Below the pieces are notes generated by a model. That model had not been told where the DNA came from and did not search any database. It worked only from the letters and a program-made list of their open reading frames with translations. From assembly GCA_016709025.1 (NCBI GenBank), contig JADJEQ010000012.1, positions 172,068 through 236,067 on the forward strand: a DNA stretch of 64,000 nt, read 5' to 3'. Shown here one piece after another: positions 10,195-20,100 of the stretch. Source of the stretch: Bacteroidales bacterium (GTDB lineage Bacteria > Bacteroidota > Bacteroidia > Bacteroidales > Lentimicrobiaceae). Each line of letters opens with the position of its first letter. Within the stretch, counting starts at the first letter, position 1. The position numbers were made by a program, and so were the translations under genes.

Positions 10195-13100
10195 TCAGGG
10201 CGTCGCACTTCCCACATACCCCGCCGCATTGTTGTCCACAATGGTCATATCGCCGGTGTCAATAACTCCGTCGCCATTAACATCAGATACCAGGTAACCC
10301 GATAAATAGTTGCCCGAATCATTATCAACCGGGGTTATATCGGCGGTATCAACCACACCGTCCTGGTTTACATCGCCACCGAACAACACAAATTTACCTG
10401 AAATCAATTTCGCATTACTGCCGTATGTCTGGCCAGCCGATGTTGTAAAATTATGTGTTACCGTCGATCCACTGAATACCAGGGGGGTACCTGACCATGA
10501 TTCAATGCTGTTTCGGTGATGGATCACTACGTAATAATTTAAATTCAAAGGAGCGGGAATAACAACTGTAGCCGTTCCGTCGGTATTGACATCCACGGTA
10601 TATGGGCCTCCGGCCAGTGCATAGGGGAAGGTAGAATTATGCAGTTCTACATTTATCTGATCGGCAATAGTCCCGCCGAACTGGTCACCTGTTGCGTTTT
10701 GAGCTTTATTCATTGAACTCCCGTTAAACAAACCTTCCAGGTACAGGGTCAGGTAAAGATACCGGTCTGAACTGAGAATGACCACATTATAATCTTCTGT
10801 TTCACCATAGCCGTATTCTGAACAGGCATCGAAATTGCTGTCTTCCCACACTTCCCTCACCCGCATCCGGGTCGTTCCGGTCGCGGCATCCTCCGGAACC
10901 GTGAAAGTGATCGTTTCGGTGGCAGGGGCCGGTGGAATGTTCACACTCCCCAATCTCTCGGAAATGTCGAATTCACCATCCCGGTTGTAATCAATCCATA
11001 CCGAAATATTGTTCCCGCTTGGATAAGTGCCCGGGCTCAGGGTAATGGTATTGACTGAGCCTCTGGTGAGATTGGTTGACAATGTGTTGTAATAGTTGTA
11101 AAAAGGACTTTCCGATGCTCCTGTTGCATTGTTGATATCTCCGGTCTGTACAAGCGAAATAAAATCGCCATAGCCGGTACCGTATGAGTAAGCCGGAATG
11201 CAATAACTCCATGGGATTGCACTGATATAGTCGGTTTTTATTTCCACATCCGATCCATAAGCATTGGTAACAGTCAGGGTGACGGAATACACACCTGTTG
11301 CCGTGAACTGCACCTGCGGATTTTGAGAGTTTGCATTGGTGCCATCGACAAATGTTACTGTTGACGGGCTAAATGCCCATGTCCAGTTGGCCGGACTGAA
11401 GCCTGACATATCGGTAAAAGATACGGTCTCCGACACTGCCGGTGTAAGATTGCTGACTGAAAAATCAGCAACAGGTGGTGCAAACGTTGTTGCATTGGTA
11501 GAAATTCCGTAGGAATAATGATGAGTCGCATCATACGACCAGGCCTTGTAGTAATAGGGTGTCCCGGGGCTCAGACCTGCATGGTTATAGGTTGTTCCGC
11601 TTCCGGCATACAGAACTGTTCCGCCTCCCGGGATGACGCTTCCTGCTGTGTAGGTAGTGCCTGTGGCCGGGATCCCGAATGTGCCTGCAGGTGACCAGAC
11701 AACCATCACATTGTTGTTGGCCGGATTTTTGACCCATGACAAATTGATCTGAACATTGCTCGTGGTTGTCGCTGTAAAGGCAGAAGGATTGAGCGGACCG
11801 GTTTCAATCAGGTCGCTTTTCCACAACCCTCGTCCGTAGGTTGCTGCCATCAGCCGGTTAGCAGCAGGATTTGCCGCATCGTAATATATTTCCAGTTCCC
11901 TTACATCCACTACAGGTAATCCGGTACTAAATAAAACCCAGTCCGGTAAATCAGGGTTTTTATACATCACGCCGGTTTGAGTGCCGATATAAAGCCCTTC
12001 ATTGCTATTTTTATCATATACGATGGTGTTAACAGGAATGTCGGGCAGGGTTCCCGGAACCAGCACCCAGGTTGCTCCCTTGTTGGTTGATTTATAGACA
12101 TTATATCCTGCTGTGGCATATACAATATCGGGGTTGGTCGGATGCGCTTCGAGGTCAGAAGGTGTATTGCCTTCCGGAAGGGTACAGGCTGTCCATACCG
12201 GGCCTGAAGCATTGGCATTATCCGTCCTGCGGACACTTCCCCACCGAACAACATACAGGATATCAGGATTGGCCGGTGACTGCTCCAATACAGAGCAATC
12301 ATCTGTTTCACCGTCAGAAATTTTCAGCCAGACCGGGGTCGCAGCGGTCACATCATTGCATTTCCACACATTTTTGTATCCGGCAAACATCTTTTTAGGA
12401 TCGGTTTCGCTCAGGATAAAGGGAGTTACCCATCCACCGGATTCGTCAATTCCATTCACCCCTTCTCCCGCAACCTGAACTTCATTTTCGTTGTTGTACC
12501 TGCGGAAAATAGATCCAAAATAAATGGTGTGATAGGTATATGCCGCATTCAGGTAATCAACAGCACACTCCATTCCATCGCCTCCGCCGGTTGCCACCCA
12601 GCCGGTCGATAAATTCATATAGGTTCCGTTATCCTGAAAACCATTGATTGTCTTGCCGGGATCTGTCTGACTCTGCCCCAGCTTATAAATCTGTCCGATG
12701 GTCATACCTACCGTGCAATCAGTCCAGTTTGTGCCACCGTCGTCGGTATAGTAGATTCCACCATCGTTGCCGGCATATAGCCTGCCGGTAACCGGGGAGT
12801 AACCAAGGTAATGACAGTCGGCATGCACCGCCGGAACATCACATCCTCCGTACCAGTGAGAATTGATATCCCAGCCTGACCCTCCGTTGGTTGATTTCCA
12901 AACATCCACACCACCCACGTATATCACTTCGGCATTGGTTGGGTCAGCGGCAATGACGAGGTCGTACCAACCCTGTCCGCCCGTGCCGCTGCCATCGCAT
13001 GACCAGTCGAGCAGGTTTGGAGAAGTGGACCGGGTTGTAAAATTCAAACCGGCATCAACCGACCTGTATACTCCTTTAAAACCACTGCTGTTGTCGGATT

Positions 13101-14094
13101 GCAGGAAATATACATAATCAGGGTTGGCTGGTGATACCGCGATGGCACCTCTTTGACCTGAAGTCAGTCCGGATGTTATCTGAACAAATGAAACACCGTT
13201 GTTGACGGATCTGTAAAAATCGCTGTATGATTCGGCATACACGATATTGGGATTACCTGGATTAAGGCTGATATCCGTGTAGCTTCCTGAAGCAGTCAAT
13301 GTCCAGTTTGCGCCACCATTGGTTGAGCGATAAATACCGTTTGTTGTGGCAGCCAGAAAAATCAATGAATTTCCGGGATGTTGAACCAGTTTGCAAACGG
13401 TAACATTCCCCATTCCGGTATTGGAAGCTGACCAGGTGGCTCCGCTGTTGGTGCTTTTAAAAACGCCCATTCCTGGTGCATCCCCATGATCGCGGTCGCC
13501 GGTTCCCATAAGAATGGTGGCCGGATTTGAATAGTCAACAGCGATTGCCGATACCCCGATGGTCGGCATATGATCGGTCGTCGTGCTCCAGGTTGCTCCG
13601 TTATCGGTTGACAACCAGAAACCTCCAGAGGGTGCGCCCACGTATATTTTGTTCTGATCTGTGGGATGAAATGCAACCACGTTCAGTCGTCCGAGGCCTT
13701 CATATCCTGCCGGGCCGGGAGCAGGAATGGTGGATGGGCCAAGGGAAATCCAGTTTCCGGAAACTGACCGGTTATTTACTGAAAAGGCCTGCCATGCATT
13801 GAATATTTTATCCGGTGCAGGCTTTGTGCCATCGGGTGAAATCCGGCCTTTCATGATATATTCCCACCTCTTGAATACCTTCCAGCCACAGCCTTTGGTA
13901 ATGGGCCTGTTTTCCCAGTATTTCTCAAACGCGCTTACTGTTGCAAAATAGTTTGCGCCAGGATCCTGCATCATACGGATCCAGTATGGATAATCCGTTG
14001 TATCCCTTGATGAACCTGATGTTTGGGATGAACTATTCCTGCCTGTCAGGATCAAAAATATCATCAGGCTAAATGTAATTATAGTCCTTTTCAT
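10195..14094 (-). CDS. Secreted BNR/sortilin-like repeat protein with Fn3, PKD, GEVED and dockerin-like tail (1299 aa)
   Basis: Signal peptide (MKRTIITFSLMIFLILTG). Residues ~110-780 form a beta-propeller of BNR/VPS10-type Asp-box repeats (LSTDNGATWS, STNSGATWS, STNGGANWT, TDDGGTNWT, STNKGATW), the arrangement of exported 'WD40/YVTN/BNR-like' proteins. Next come a fibronectin type III domain (~790-890, YYYKAWSYDATHH), a PKD domain (~895-975, WTWAFSPSTVTF), a GEVED domain (~980-1110, WIDYNRDGEFDISERLG to GYGETEDYNV) and the shared tail (~1112-1299) with two calcium loops, ending VGSATP. It has no T9SS-type CTD. The propeller could bind glycans or proteins; xyloglucanase-type propellers look similar, but I see no basis to assign catalysis. 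The gene is intact. Confidence 0.88.
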   Translation of the reverse strand: MKRTIITFSLMIFLILTGRNSSSQTSGSSRDTTDYPYWIRMMQDPGANYFATVSAFEKYWENRPITKGCGWKVFKRWEYIMKGRISPDGTKPAPDKIFNAWQAFSVNNRSVSGNWISLGPSTIPAPGPAGYEGLGRLNVVAFHPTDQNKIYVGAPSGGFWLSTDNGATWSTTTDHMPTIGVSAIAVDYSNPATILMGTGDRDHGDAPGMGVFKSTNSGATWSASNTGMGNVTVCKLVQHPGNSLIFLAATTNGIYRSTNGGANWTLTASGSYTDISLNPGNPNIVYAESYSDFYRSVNNGVSFVQITSGLTSGQRGAIAVSPANPDYVYFLQSDNSSGFKGVYRSVDAGLNFTTRSTSPNLLDWSCDGSGTGGQGWYDLVIAADPTNAEVIYVGGVDVWKSTNGGSGWDINSHWYGGCDVPAVHADCHYLGYSPVTGRLYAGNDGGIYYTDDGGTNWTDCTVGMTIGQIYKLGQSQTDPGKTINGFQDNGTYMNLSTGWVATGGGDGMECAVDYLNAAYTYHTIYFGSIFRRYNNENEVQVAGEGVNGIDESGGWVTPFILSETDPKKMFAGYKNVWKCNDVTAATPVWLKISDGETDDCSVLEQSPANPDILYVVRWGSVRRTDNANASGPVWTACTLPEGNTPSDLEAHPTNPDIVYATAGYNVYKSTNKGATWVLVPGTLPDIPVNTIVYDKNSNEGLYIGTQTGVMYKNPDLPDWVLFSTGLPVVDVRELEIYYDAANPAANRLMAATYGRGLWKSDLIETGPLNPSAFTATTTSNVQINLSWVKNPANNNVMVVWSPAGTFGIPATGTTYTAGSVIPGGGTVLYAGSGTTYNHAGLSPGTPYYYKAWSYDATHHYSYGISTNATTFAPPVADFSVSNLTPAVSETVSFTDMSGFSPANWTWAFSPSTVTFVDGTNANSQNPQVQFTATGVYSVTLTVTNAYGSDVEIKTDYISAIPWSYCIPAYSYGTGYGDFISLVQTGDINNATGASESPFYNYYNTLSTNLTRGSVNTITLSPGTYPSGNNISVWIDYNRDGEFDISERLGSVNIPPAPATETITFTVPEDAATGTTRMRVREVWEDSNFDACSEYGYGETEDYNVVILSSDRYLYLTLYLEGLFNGSSMNKAQNATGDQFGGTIADQINVELHNSTFPYALAGGPYTVDVNTDGTATVVIPAPLNLNYYVVIHHRNSIESWSGTPLVFSGSTVTHNFTTSAGQTYGSNAKLISGKFVLFGGDVNQDGVVDTADITPVDNDSGNYLSGYLVSDVNGDGVIDTGDMTIVDNNAAGYVGSATP

Positions 14095-14180
14095 ATTAAT
14101 GGAGATTTCAGGTTAATAAAATTACAACCAATTGTTTAAAAGAATCCGAAGAGGAATCAGACACAGCGAAAAATCCTTTT

Positions 14181-15914
14181 TCAGGGAATCACTGTGCCCA
14201 CATAAGTAGCTGCATTGTTATCTACAATGGTCATATCACCGGTGTCAACAATCCCATCGCCGTTTACATCCGATACAAGGTACCCCGATAAATAGTTGCC
14301 CGAATCATTGTCAACCGGGGTTATATCTGCGGTATCCACCACACCGTCCTGGTTAACGTCACCGCCATAAATCAGATATACTCCATTGGTAGGTTTAAGG
14401 TTATTGCCGTAGGCTTTCGTTTCGGAGTCAGTGAAATTATAGGATGATTCCGGGACAATCGGTACAGCCTGGCTCCAGGTTTCAACACTGTTCCTGTGCT
14501 TTATCACCATGTAAAAAGTTGTATTGTTATCATCCGGCAGGTTTACGAAGTTATTGCCATGTTGCTGCAACTGGCAACTGCCATCCGTATTCAACTCAAC
14601 ACCATGGAAATTCAGCAATACTTTATAAGGGGCTGTCCCTTCTCTGATCTGAACCGTAACAGTATCTGCAATGGTTCCAGGGAAATTGTCACCGGCTTCA
14701 TTCTGTGCTTTCCGCATAAACCCATCCTCATGCAGATTTTCCAGAAGGAGCGTGAGTGAGAGGTCAATTGAATAAAAGTATTCATCCACGTAGGTGTATG
14801 AATTGTTTGCATCCCTGAATCTGGCGTGAAAAATATTCAGGAATCTGTCGGAATTGTCAATATTCGGGTTGCTGATCGCTGTATAGATGTTGCCTGGAGC
14901 AATGCTCACCGGAGTCCGTTGGTCGAAGTGCTCATTAAACCAGTACTCGTAAGCCACAATCAAATTGGACCCTTCCGTAACCGGTTGCATCAGAAACATC
15001 TGCGAAACGGCCCCGGTCCAGGTGTTATTGCTTTGCCTGAACCGCATGTTGAATGAATGTATACCCGCAGAAACACTGCTTAAATCAATTTCAGATGCAA
15101 AAAAGAAAGTGGAAGCCGGTGCAATTGCCTGGGTTATCCTGCTGTTATAATCGTTGTCAAGCCAGTATTCGTATGATACCAATGTGTTGTTGTCAATTTC
15201 CAGAGGTATTTTAACGAAAATCTGGCTGATAACGCTGCTCCACGCACCATTGCTCTGTTTAAACCGGATATTGAATTCATGATTTCCTTCCGCAACGGCG
15301 CTGAAATCAATTCCTGAAATCAGGGTATAATTACCGGTGGGAGATACCGGCTGTGATACCTTTGTTTCATAGGAATCATCCAGCCAGTATTCGCATAAAG
15401 TTATCTGACTGTCACTGCCGGTTTCAGGGGACACCTTTGTAAAAATCTGGCTGCTGACACTGCTCCATGCGCCATTGCTTTGCCTGAAACGGATGTTAAA
15501 CACATGAACACCGGTTGAAATACCGGCAAAATCAATCGCTGTCTGAAGGTTAAGGGTGGCCGATGGGGTTACTGCCTGGGACATCCTTCCGGAATAGTTA
15601 TTGTCAAGCCAGTACTCACAGGCCGCGATTGAATTGCTGAAAGCCTGTGGTGTTTTCAAAAACAGCTGGCTGACTGTGTTGCTCCATTGCCCTCCTGTTT
15701 GCCTGAACCGCAGGTTGATAATATGCAGCCCGGTGCCGAGGGTGTTACAATCAATCCCTGAATTGAAAAGGAAACCGGCAGAAGGTGTGACCCCGAGAAT
15801 GGTTCGGGAATTGTAATTGCTGTCGAACCAATACTCTCCGGTAGTCAGGTGCTGCTGGGCAATTGCAGGGAAACTGATTGCAAAAGTGGCTATTATGATG
15901 AATATCTTTTTCAT
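14181..15914 (-). CDS. Secreted protein with five ~60-aa YWLD...FRQSNGAWS repeats and dockerin-like tail (577 aa)
   Basis: Signal peptide (MKKIFIIIATFAISFPAIA). Residues ~22-360 hold five tandem ~62-residue repeats of the form EYWxDxxYxxRxxxxxxP...GIDxxxxxxGxHxxNxRFRQSNGxWSxxxSQxFxK. The second to fourth are very alike and the fifth is degenerate (EYWFNEHFDQRTP). A short linker follows, then the shared tail (LTLLLENLHEDGFMRKAQNEAGDNFPG, FYMVIKHRNSVETW, two calcium loops, ending VGTVIP). I do not recognise a named family for the repeat. It starts 9 bp after the stop of the beta-helix gene, so the two are probably co-transcribed. Role inferred: extracellular binding or structural protein. Confidence 0.85.
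   Translation of the reverse strand: MKKIFIIIATFAISFPAIAQQHLTTGEYWFDSNYNSRTILGVTPSAGFLFNSGIDCNTLGTGLHIINLRFRQTGGQWSNTVSQLFLKTPQAFSNSIAACEYWLDNNYSGRMSQAVTPSATLNLQTAIDFAGISTGVHVFNIRFRQSNGAWSSVSSQIFTKVSPETGSDSQITLCEYWLDDSYETKVSQPVSPTGNYTLISGIDFSAVAEGNHEFNIRFKQSNGAWSSVISQIFVKIPLEIDNNTLVSYEYWLDNDYNSRITQAIAPASTFFFASEIDLSSVSAGIHSFNMRFRQSNNTWTGAVSQMFLMQPVTEGSNLIVAYEYWFNEHFDQRTPVSIAPGNIYTAISNPNIDNSDRFLNIFHARFRDANNSYTYVDEYFYSIDLSLTLLLENLHEDGFMRKAQNEAGDNFPGTIADTVTVQIREGTAPYKVLLNFHGVELNTDGSCQLQQHGNNFVNLPDDNNTTFYMVIKHRNSVETWSQAVPIVPESSYNFTDSETKAYGNNLKPTNGVYLIYGGDVNQDGVVDTADITPVDNDSGNYLSGYLVSDVNGDGIVDTGDMTIVDNNAATYVGTVIP
14860..15850 (-). repeat. Five tandem ~186-bp coding repeats
   Basis: The stretch encoding FRQSNGAWSSVxSQIF recurs near 15240, 15460 and 15690, with divergent copies near 15010 and 14800. 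The DNA around the central copies is very similar, suggesting recent duplication. Confidence 0.7.
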
Positions 15915-15923
15915 GGCAGGATT

Positions 15924-16955
15924 TTATCTGTCCTGTGCCGATACACTGATGGTGACATTCAACATTCCCTGGGGAGTGGTTTCCGTACTGATGGATTTGA
16001 ACATAATGTGCGGATTAAAGGGAACAGCTCCCTCTTTGTAAGGGGTTGTTGTACCGAAAATTCCAACATCCGTACCATCGGTACCATAATTGTTTCCGGG
16101 GCTTGACGATTTCAATTGATAATTATGGCTATAAGAAAATGCAGACCCCGTTACATTTTCAAAAGTATTGGCCAGGGTTTGGTTTAACAGTGAATTTTGC
16201 TGTGTATTGGTTCCCCAGTTGCTCACATTCGGAATAAACAGGTTGTTGGAGTAGTTACTGTTTTGGGATTCGATACTAAGGTTACTCGAATTGGTGGAAA
16301 TGATTATGTTATTTTCAAAGTTGCAACTGACGAATCCACTTAGTGAACTGCTGTAAATCTGATAAAAGATGTTATTCTTAATAAATAGCCCCAAACCGGA
16401 TAAACCGGAGCCACTGTTTATTATATTTCTAAGGATCAGAATGTTAGGATATGAAAAGTGAATCGCAAGGGTGCCGGTGAAAACATTGTCCGTCAGATAA
16501 ATATTGTCAATGGTTGAAATATTGTCATTTCCCAGTCTGCAAAGGCCTATGGTACACCTGGTTACGGACAATCCGGTTATGCTCTGGTTGGCTGCATACC
16601 CGATGTAAAGGTTGGTGATTGCACATCCCTGGATGCTGCCGCCACCTGAACCGGTCAGATACCGCAATGTGGTAATTATGGTACGTCCTGTTGCTGCTGT
16701 GCTGTCGGGGTAATGGCCTGTTCCGACAATGTGGACAGATTTGTTAACGGTAATGTCCGATGCAGACGGCTGAATTGCTCCTCCGGGCAGGTAAAGGGTA
16801 TCGCCATTGGCTGCCGAGGTTAAAGCAGTGGAAAGATTGGTGAAAAAAGTGGGTACGCCCAGATGATTCAGGGTTATTTTATTCTGAGCCTGCAGGTTAA
16901 TACTAACAGAGAATACAATGGCTGCAGTGATAATTAGTTTTGATAAGGTTTTCAT
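15924..16955 (-). CDS. Secreted right-handed beta-helix protein (343 aa), no recognisable tail
   Basis: Signal peptide (MKTLSKLIITAAIVFSVSINLQA). Residues ~28-75 match the opening of Bacteroidota pectate-lyase-like helices (TALTSAANGDTLYLPGGA, VNKSVHIVGTGHYPDS). They are followed by Asn/Ser-rich rungs (LSVTRCTIGLCRLGN, IYLTDNVFTGTL, FIKNNIFYQ, CNFENNIIIST) to about residue 270, then a short C-terminal segment ending VTISVSAQDR. Unlike its neighbours it has neither a T9SS CTD nor the dockerin-like tail. The stop is 9 bp from the next gene's start, indicating an operon. No polysaccharide-lyase catalytic residues can be assigned by eye. Confidence 0.8.
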   Translation of the reverse strand: MKTLSKLIITAAIVFSVSINLQAQNKITLNHLGVPTFFTNLSTALTSAANGDTLYLPGGAIQPSASDITVNKSVHIVGTGHYPDSTAATGRTIITTLRYLTGSGGGSIQGCAITNLYIGYAANQSITGLSVTRCTIGLCRLGNDNISTIDNIYLTDNVFTGTLAIHFSYPNILILRNIINSGSGLSGLGLFIKNNIFYQIYSSSLSGFVSCNFENNIIISTNSSNLSIESQNSNYSNNLFIPNVSNWGTNTQQNSLLNQTLANTFENVTGSAFSYSHNYQLKSSSPGNNYGTDGTDVGIFGTTTPYKEGAVPFNPHIMFKSISTETTPQGMLNVTISVSAQDR

Positions 16956-16965
16956 GATGTTTAAT

Positions 16966-17095
16966 TAAAGGTTAAGGCTAAGGCTGAAGTGAAGGTTAAG
17001 GTTGAGGTTAAGGTTATGGATGAGGTTAAGGTTAGGAGAGGTTGGGTTAAGGTTAAGGATGGGCGAGTACAGGGTTAAGATTAAGAATTATTACA
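16966..17095. repeat. Degenerate hexamer array (GGTTAA-like) upstream of the beta-helix gene
   Basis: The plus strand reads AAGGTTAAGGCTAAGGC and many variants (GGTTAA, GGCTAA, GGTTGA, GGTTAT) for about 130 bp. The array begins about 11 bp upstream of the ATG at 16955, so it occupies the leader or promoter of that gene. It is non-coding. Confidence 0.85.
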
Positions 17096-17112
17096 GGACC
17101 AGTTCTTAAGTA

Positions 17113-17151
17113 AAATCCAAAGGCCATTCTGGTCGGACAGCCTTTGGATTT
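17113..17151 (-). terminator. Terminator downstream of the first gingipain-like gene
   Basis: A perfect 12-bp inverted repeat (AAATCCAAAGGC and complement, arms 17113-17124 and 17140-17151) with a 15-nt loop, followed on the minus strand by TTACTTAAG. The T-run is weak. Confidence 0.65.
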
Positions 17152-17183
17152 CTGTTCTTCAATATTCCGGTAACGGTTTAATT

Positions 17184-20100
17184 TCAGGGGGTTATAGTTC
17201 CCACATAAACAGCTGCGTTGTTGTCAACCACCGTTATGTCACCGGTATCCACCATTCCATCACCGTTGATATCGGTAATGAGATAGCCGGTTGCATAGTT
17301 GCCGGCATCGTTGTCAACCGGGGTCATATCGCCGGTGTCAACAGCACCATCCTGGTTGACATCGCCGCAGAAGATCGTGTAATGCCCGTCGGTCATCAGC
17401 AGCAGGTTGTTCCCGTAAGCCTGTGTCAGTCCGTCGAAATTGTAGCTGATCAGGCTGCTTGTAAAGGCCACGGGCTGTTTGGATGTCGTTTCAATGCTGT
17501 TGCGGTGTTTTACCGTAATGTAGTAGTTGCCGTTGCGGTTTCCCGGAATGGTAATACTTGCCTGTCCTTCGGTTGAAACATTTACAAATGGTTCGGTGTG
17601 TTCAATGATGGAATAATCCGAAGCATTGTGCAGTTCAATGCTTACCTGATCGGCCGTGTTCCCGGTAAACTGATCGCCGGATTCACCCTGTGCTTTGCGC
17701 ATGGTTCCATTGCCGTTGTAAAGGCTTTCCAGCAATACAGTCAGGTTTAAGGTTTGGTTTAAACTCAGGATGTTCACATTATAGTCTTCGGTTTCTCCGT
17801 AACCATAGGTAGTGCAGGCATCAAAACTGCTGTTGTTCCATACTTCCCTCACCCGCATGCGGGTTATTCCAGCCACAGCATCGGCAGGAACGGTGAATGG
17901 AAGGGTTCCGGTGGCAGGTGTTGGTGAAATGGAGATGGTTCCGAGTTTCTCAGCGGCATCAAAGACACTGTTCCTGTTGAAATCAATCCACACTGCAATA
18001 TAGTTGCCGCTGCTGTATGTACCCGGACTCAGTGTGATGGTGTAGGCACTTCCCGGGGTAAGGTCGGTTGAAAGGTTGCTGTAATAGGTGTAATACGGAC
18101 TGGAAGAAGCCCCGGTTGCATTGTTGATGCTTCCCAGCTGGACCAGGGTGATGTAATCGCCGGCGCTGGTCCCGGTTGTATAGGCCGGAATGCAGTATTC
18201 AACCTGGACTACATTGATGTAATTGGTCTTGACCTCCGTATCAGAACCATAGGCATTGGTAGCCGTGAGCGAAACGGTGTATTGTCCCAGTGCGGTGAAC
18301 TGAACCTGTGGATTCTGGGAGGTTGCGCTGGTACCGTTCATAAAGGTAACCGTATTGGGCGAAAAGCTCCAGGCCCAGGCTGTCGGGATGTTTTCCGACT
18401 GATCGGTAAAAGTAACCGTTGAGAGAATGGCCGGGCTGGTTGTAGAAGCCGTAAATGCGGCAACAGGCGGAATATTCGTGTTGTAGCAACTGATGGCTGC
18501 TTCCCATCCTGCGGGGGTTACACTGCCATCGGAAGTGAAATTGAAGGTCAGGGCTCCGCTGGCATTGGCGGCGGTGACCGTTCCGGGGCCGGTAGTGCCG
18601 TTGTAGGTGCCGATCAGGGTTGCTGAAGTGCTGGTGCCATTGTAAATTCTAAGATAATCGTAATTCGATTCGGTGGCGAAGGAGTTGAAAATCATCCTTA
18701 CCATTGAACCTGCAGCGGCAGGATAAAAGGTCATGGTGAAGTTCTCTCCGTTCTGGTAGGTTCCTGAAGCACCGCCTGAATCATAAAAGAAACCGGTACA
18801 GGTGGTCACCGTTCCGTTCGACATATTGAATACCGGGATCAGGCCGATCACAAGCTGTTTGGTTTCCTGTGCGGTGAATTGTCCGCTGTTACCGGCAACC
18901 AGGTCAAACAGCAGGTCAACCGGGGTTCCCAGTGGCGTCGCGGCATCGGCCGTAACATTAAAAGTGGCATCGCCGGAAGCGCCTGCGGCCAGTGAACCAA
19001 TTGTGTAACTATTGCTGTTCAGGGTAAGGTAGGGGCTTGTTCCGCCTGAAATCGCCAGTGTTGTCATCACGCCGGTAACAGCGCTGTGGCCTGTATTTGA
19101 ACAGGCGATGACAAGGTCAGCGGTTTCGCCCGGATCAAGAATGCCGTCGTTGTTGCAGCCCGGTCCGCTGTCGAGCACCGTCATTGCGCCAATGGCAAGT
19201 ACCGGTGCGTTGGCTGTGATGTTAAAGTTTGAATTCCAGGTATCGGTGCCGTCTGTTGCCGAAACAGTGAAAGAGACGATGTGCTGATCCGGAATGTTGT
19301 TGGCCACATTCATTGCAAAACCATCAGCAATGGTAATTGTCTGATTTGGAGCGATGTTGCCATATAATGCACTGTTGTCGGTAATTGTAATGTATGAATT
19401 TGAAGATGAAAGCGTTGCAACAACATTCACTGCGGTCTCAACTCCCACATTCTTCAAGCCTACCGACAAAAGATTGGATTCTTCATAATCCATGGCTCCG
19501 TTGTTATTTCCGTTTGGCGCCGGATCATTGATGGTATTGCCTGTATTCACAACGTAAGGCCCGTCGGCCGGAATAACCTGAATAATTCCAATGTGTGGCT
19601 GTCGGTTCTGTTTTGTGATCACGATGTCGAGGTTGCCCGGCGCCGACAATGCCGCAAAACTCAGGTTAACCAGGCCACCGGCATCGGCAACTTTGGCATC
19701 GAGCAACACGCCCCCGTTCGAGAGGGCTACCGTGGCGTAAGCTTCAGTGTTCACCGCAAGGGAAGTCATACCTATCATCAATGTGCTCTGATAGGTGGCG
19801 GTAAGTGCCTGCGGAACTGAATAGTAAATCATCAGCGAAGGATCGCCCATCAGGTGATAGATTTCCCAGTAATAGGTTTTTAGGCTGGAGCTGGATTCTT
19901 CCACCGCATAGTTGCCACAAACCACCATTTGCCCCTGGGTAACAAACCAATCGCTGGTTGGCTCACCATGATCGTGGAAAGCGCCATCGTAACCGCCGAT
20001 GTGGTTTGCATCATAGGTAGGATGGAGGGCTACGGTTTTATAACCGACTCCCCACCAATAGTCTTCATCCCAGTAAGTGCTGTTGGAGCCGCCAATATAA

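Noticed and set aside
16966..17095. Possible telomere or replicon end
   Set aside because: The hexamers are degenerate and internal, lying between a terminator and a start codon in a continuous gene block.
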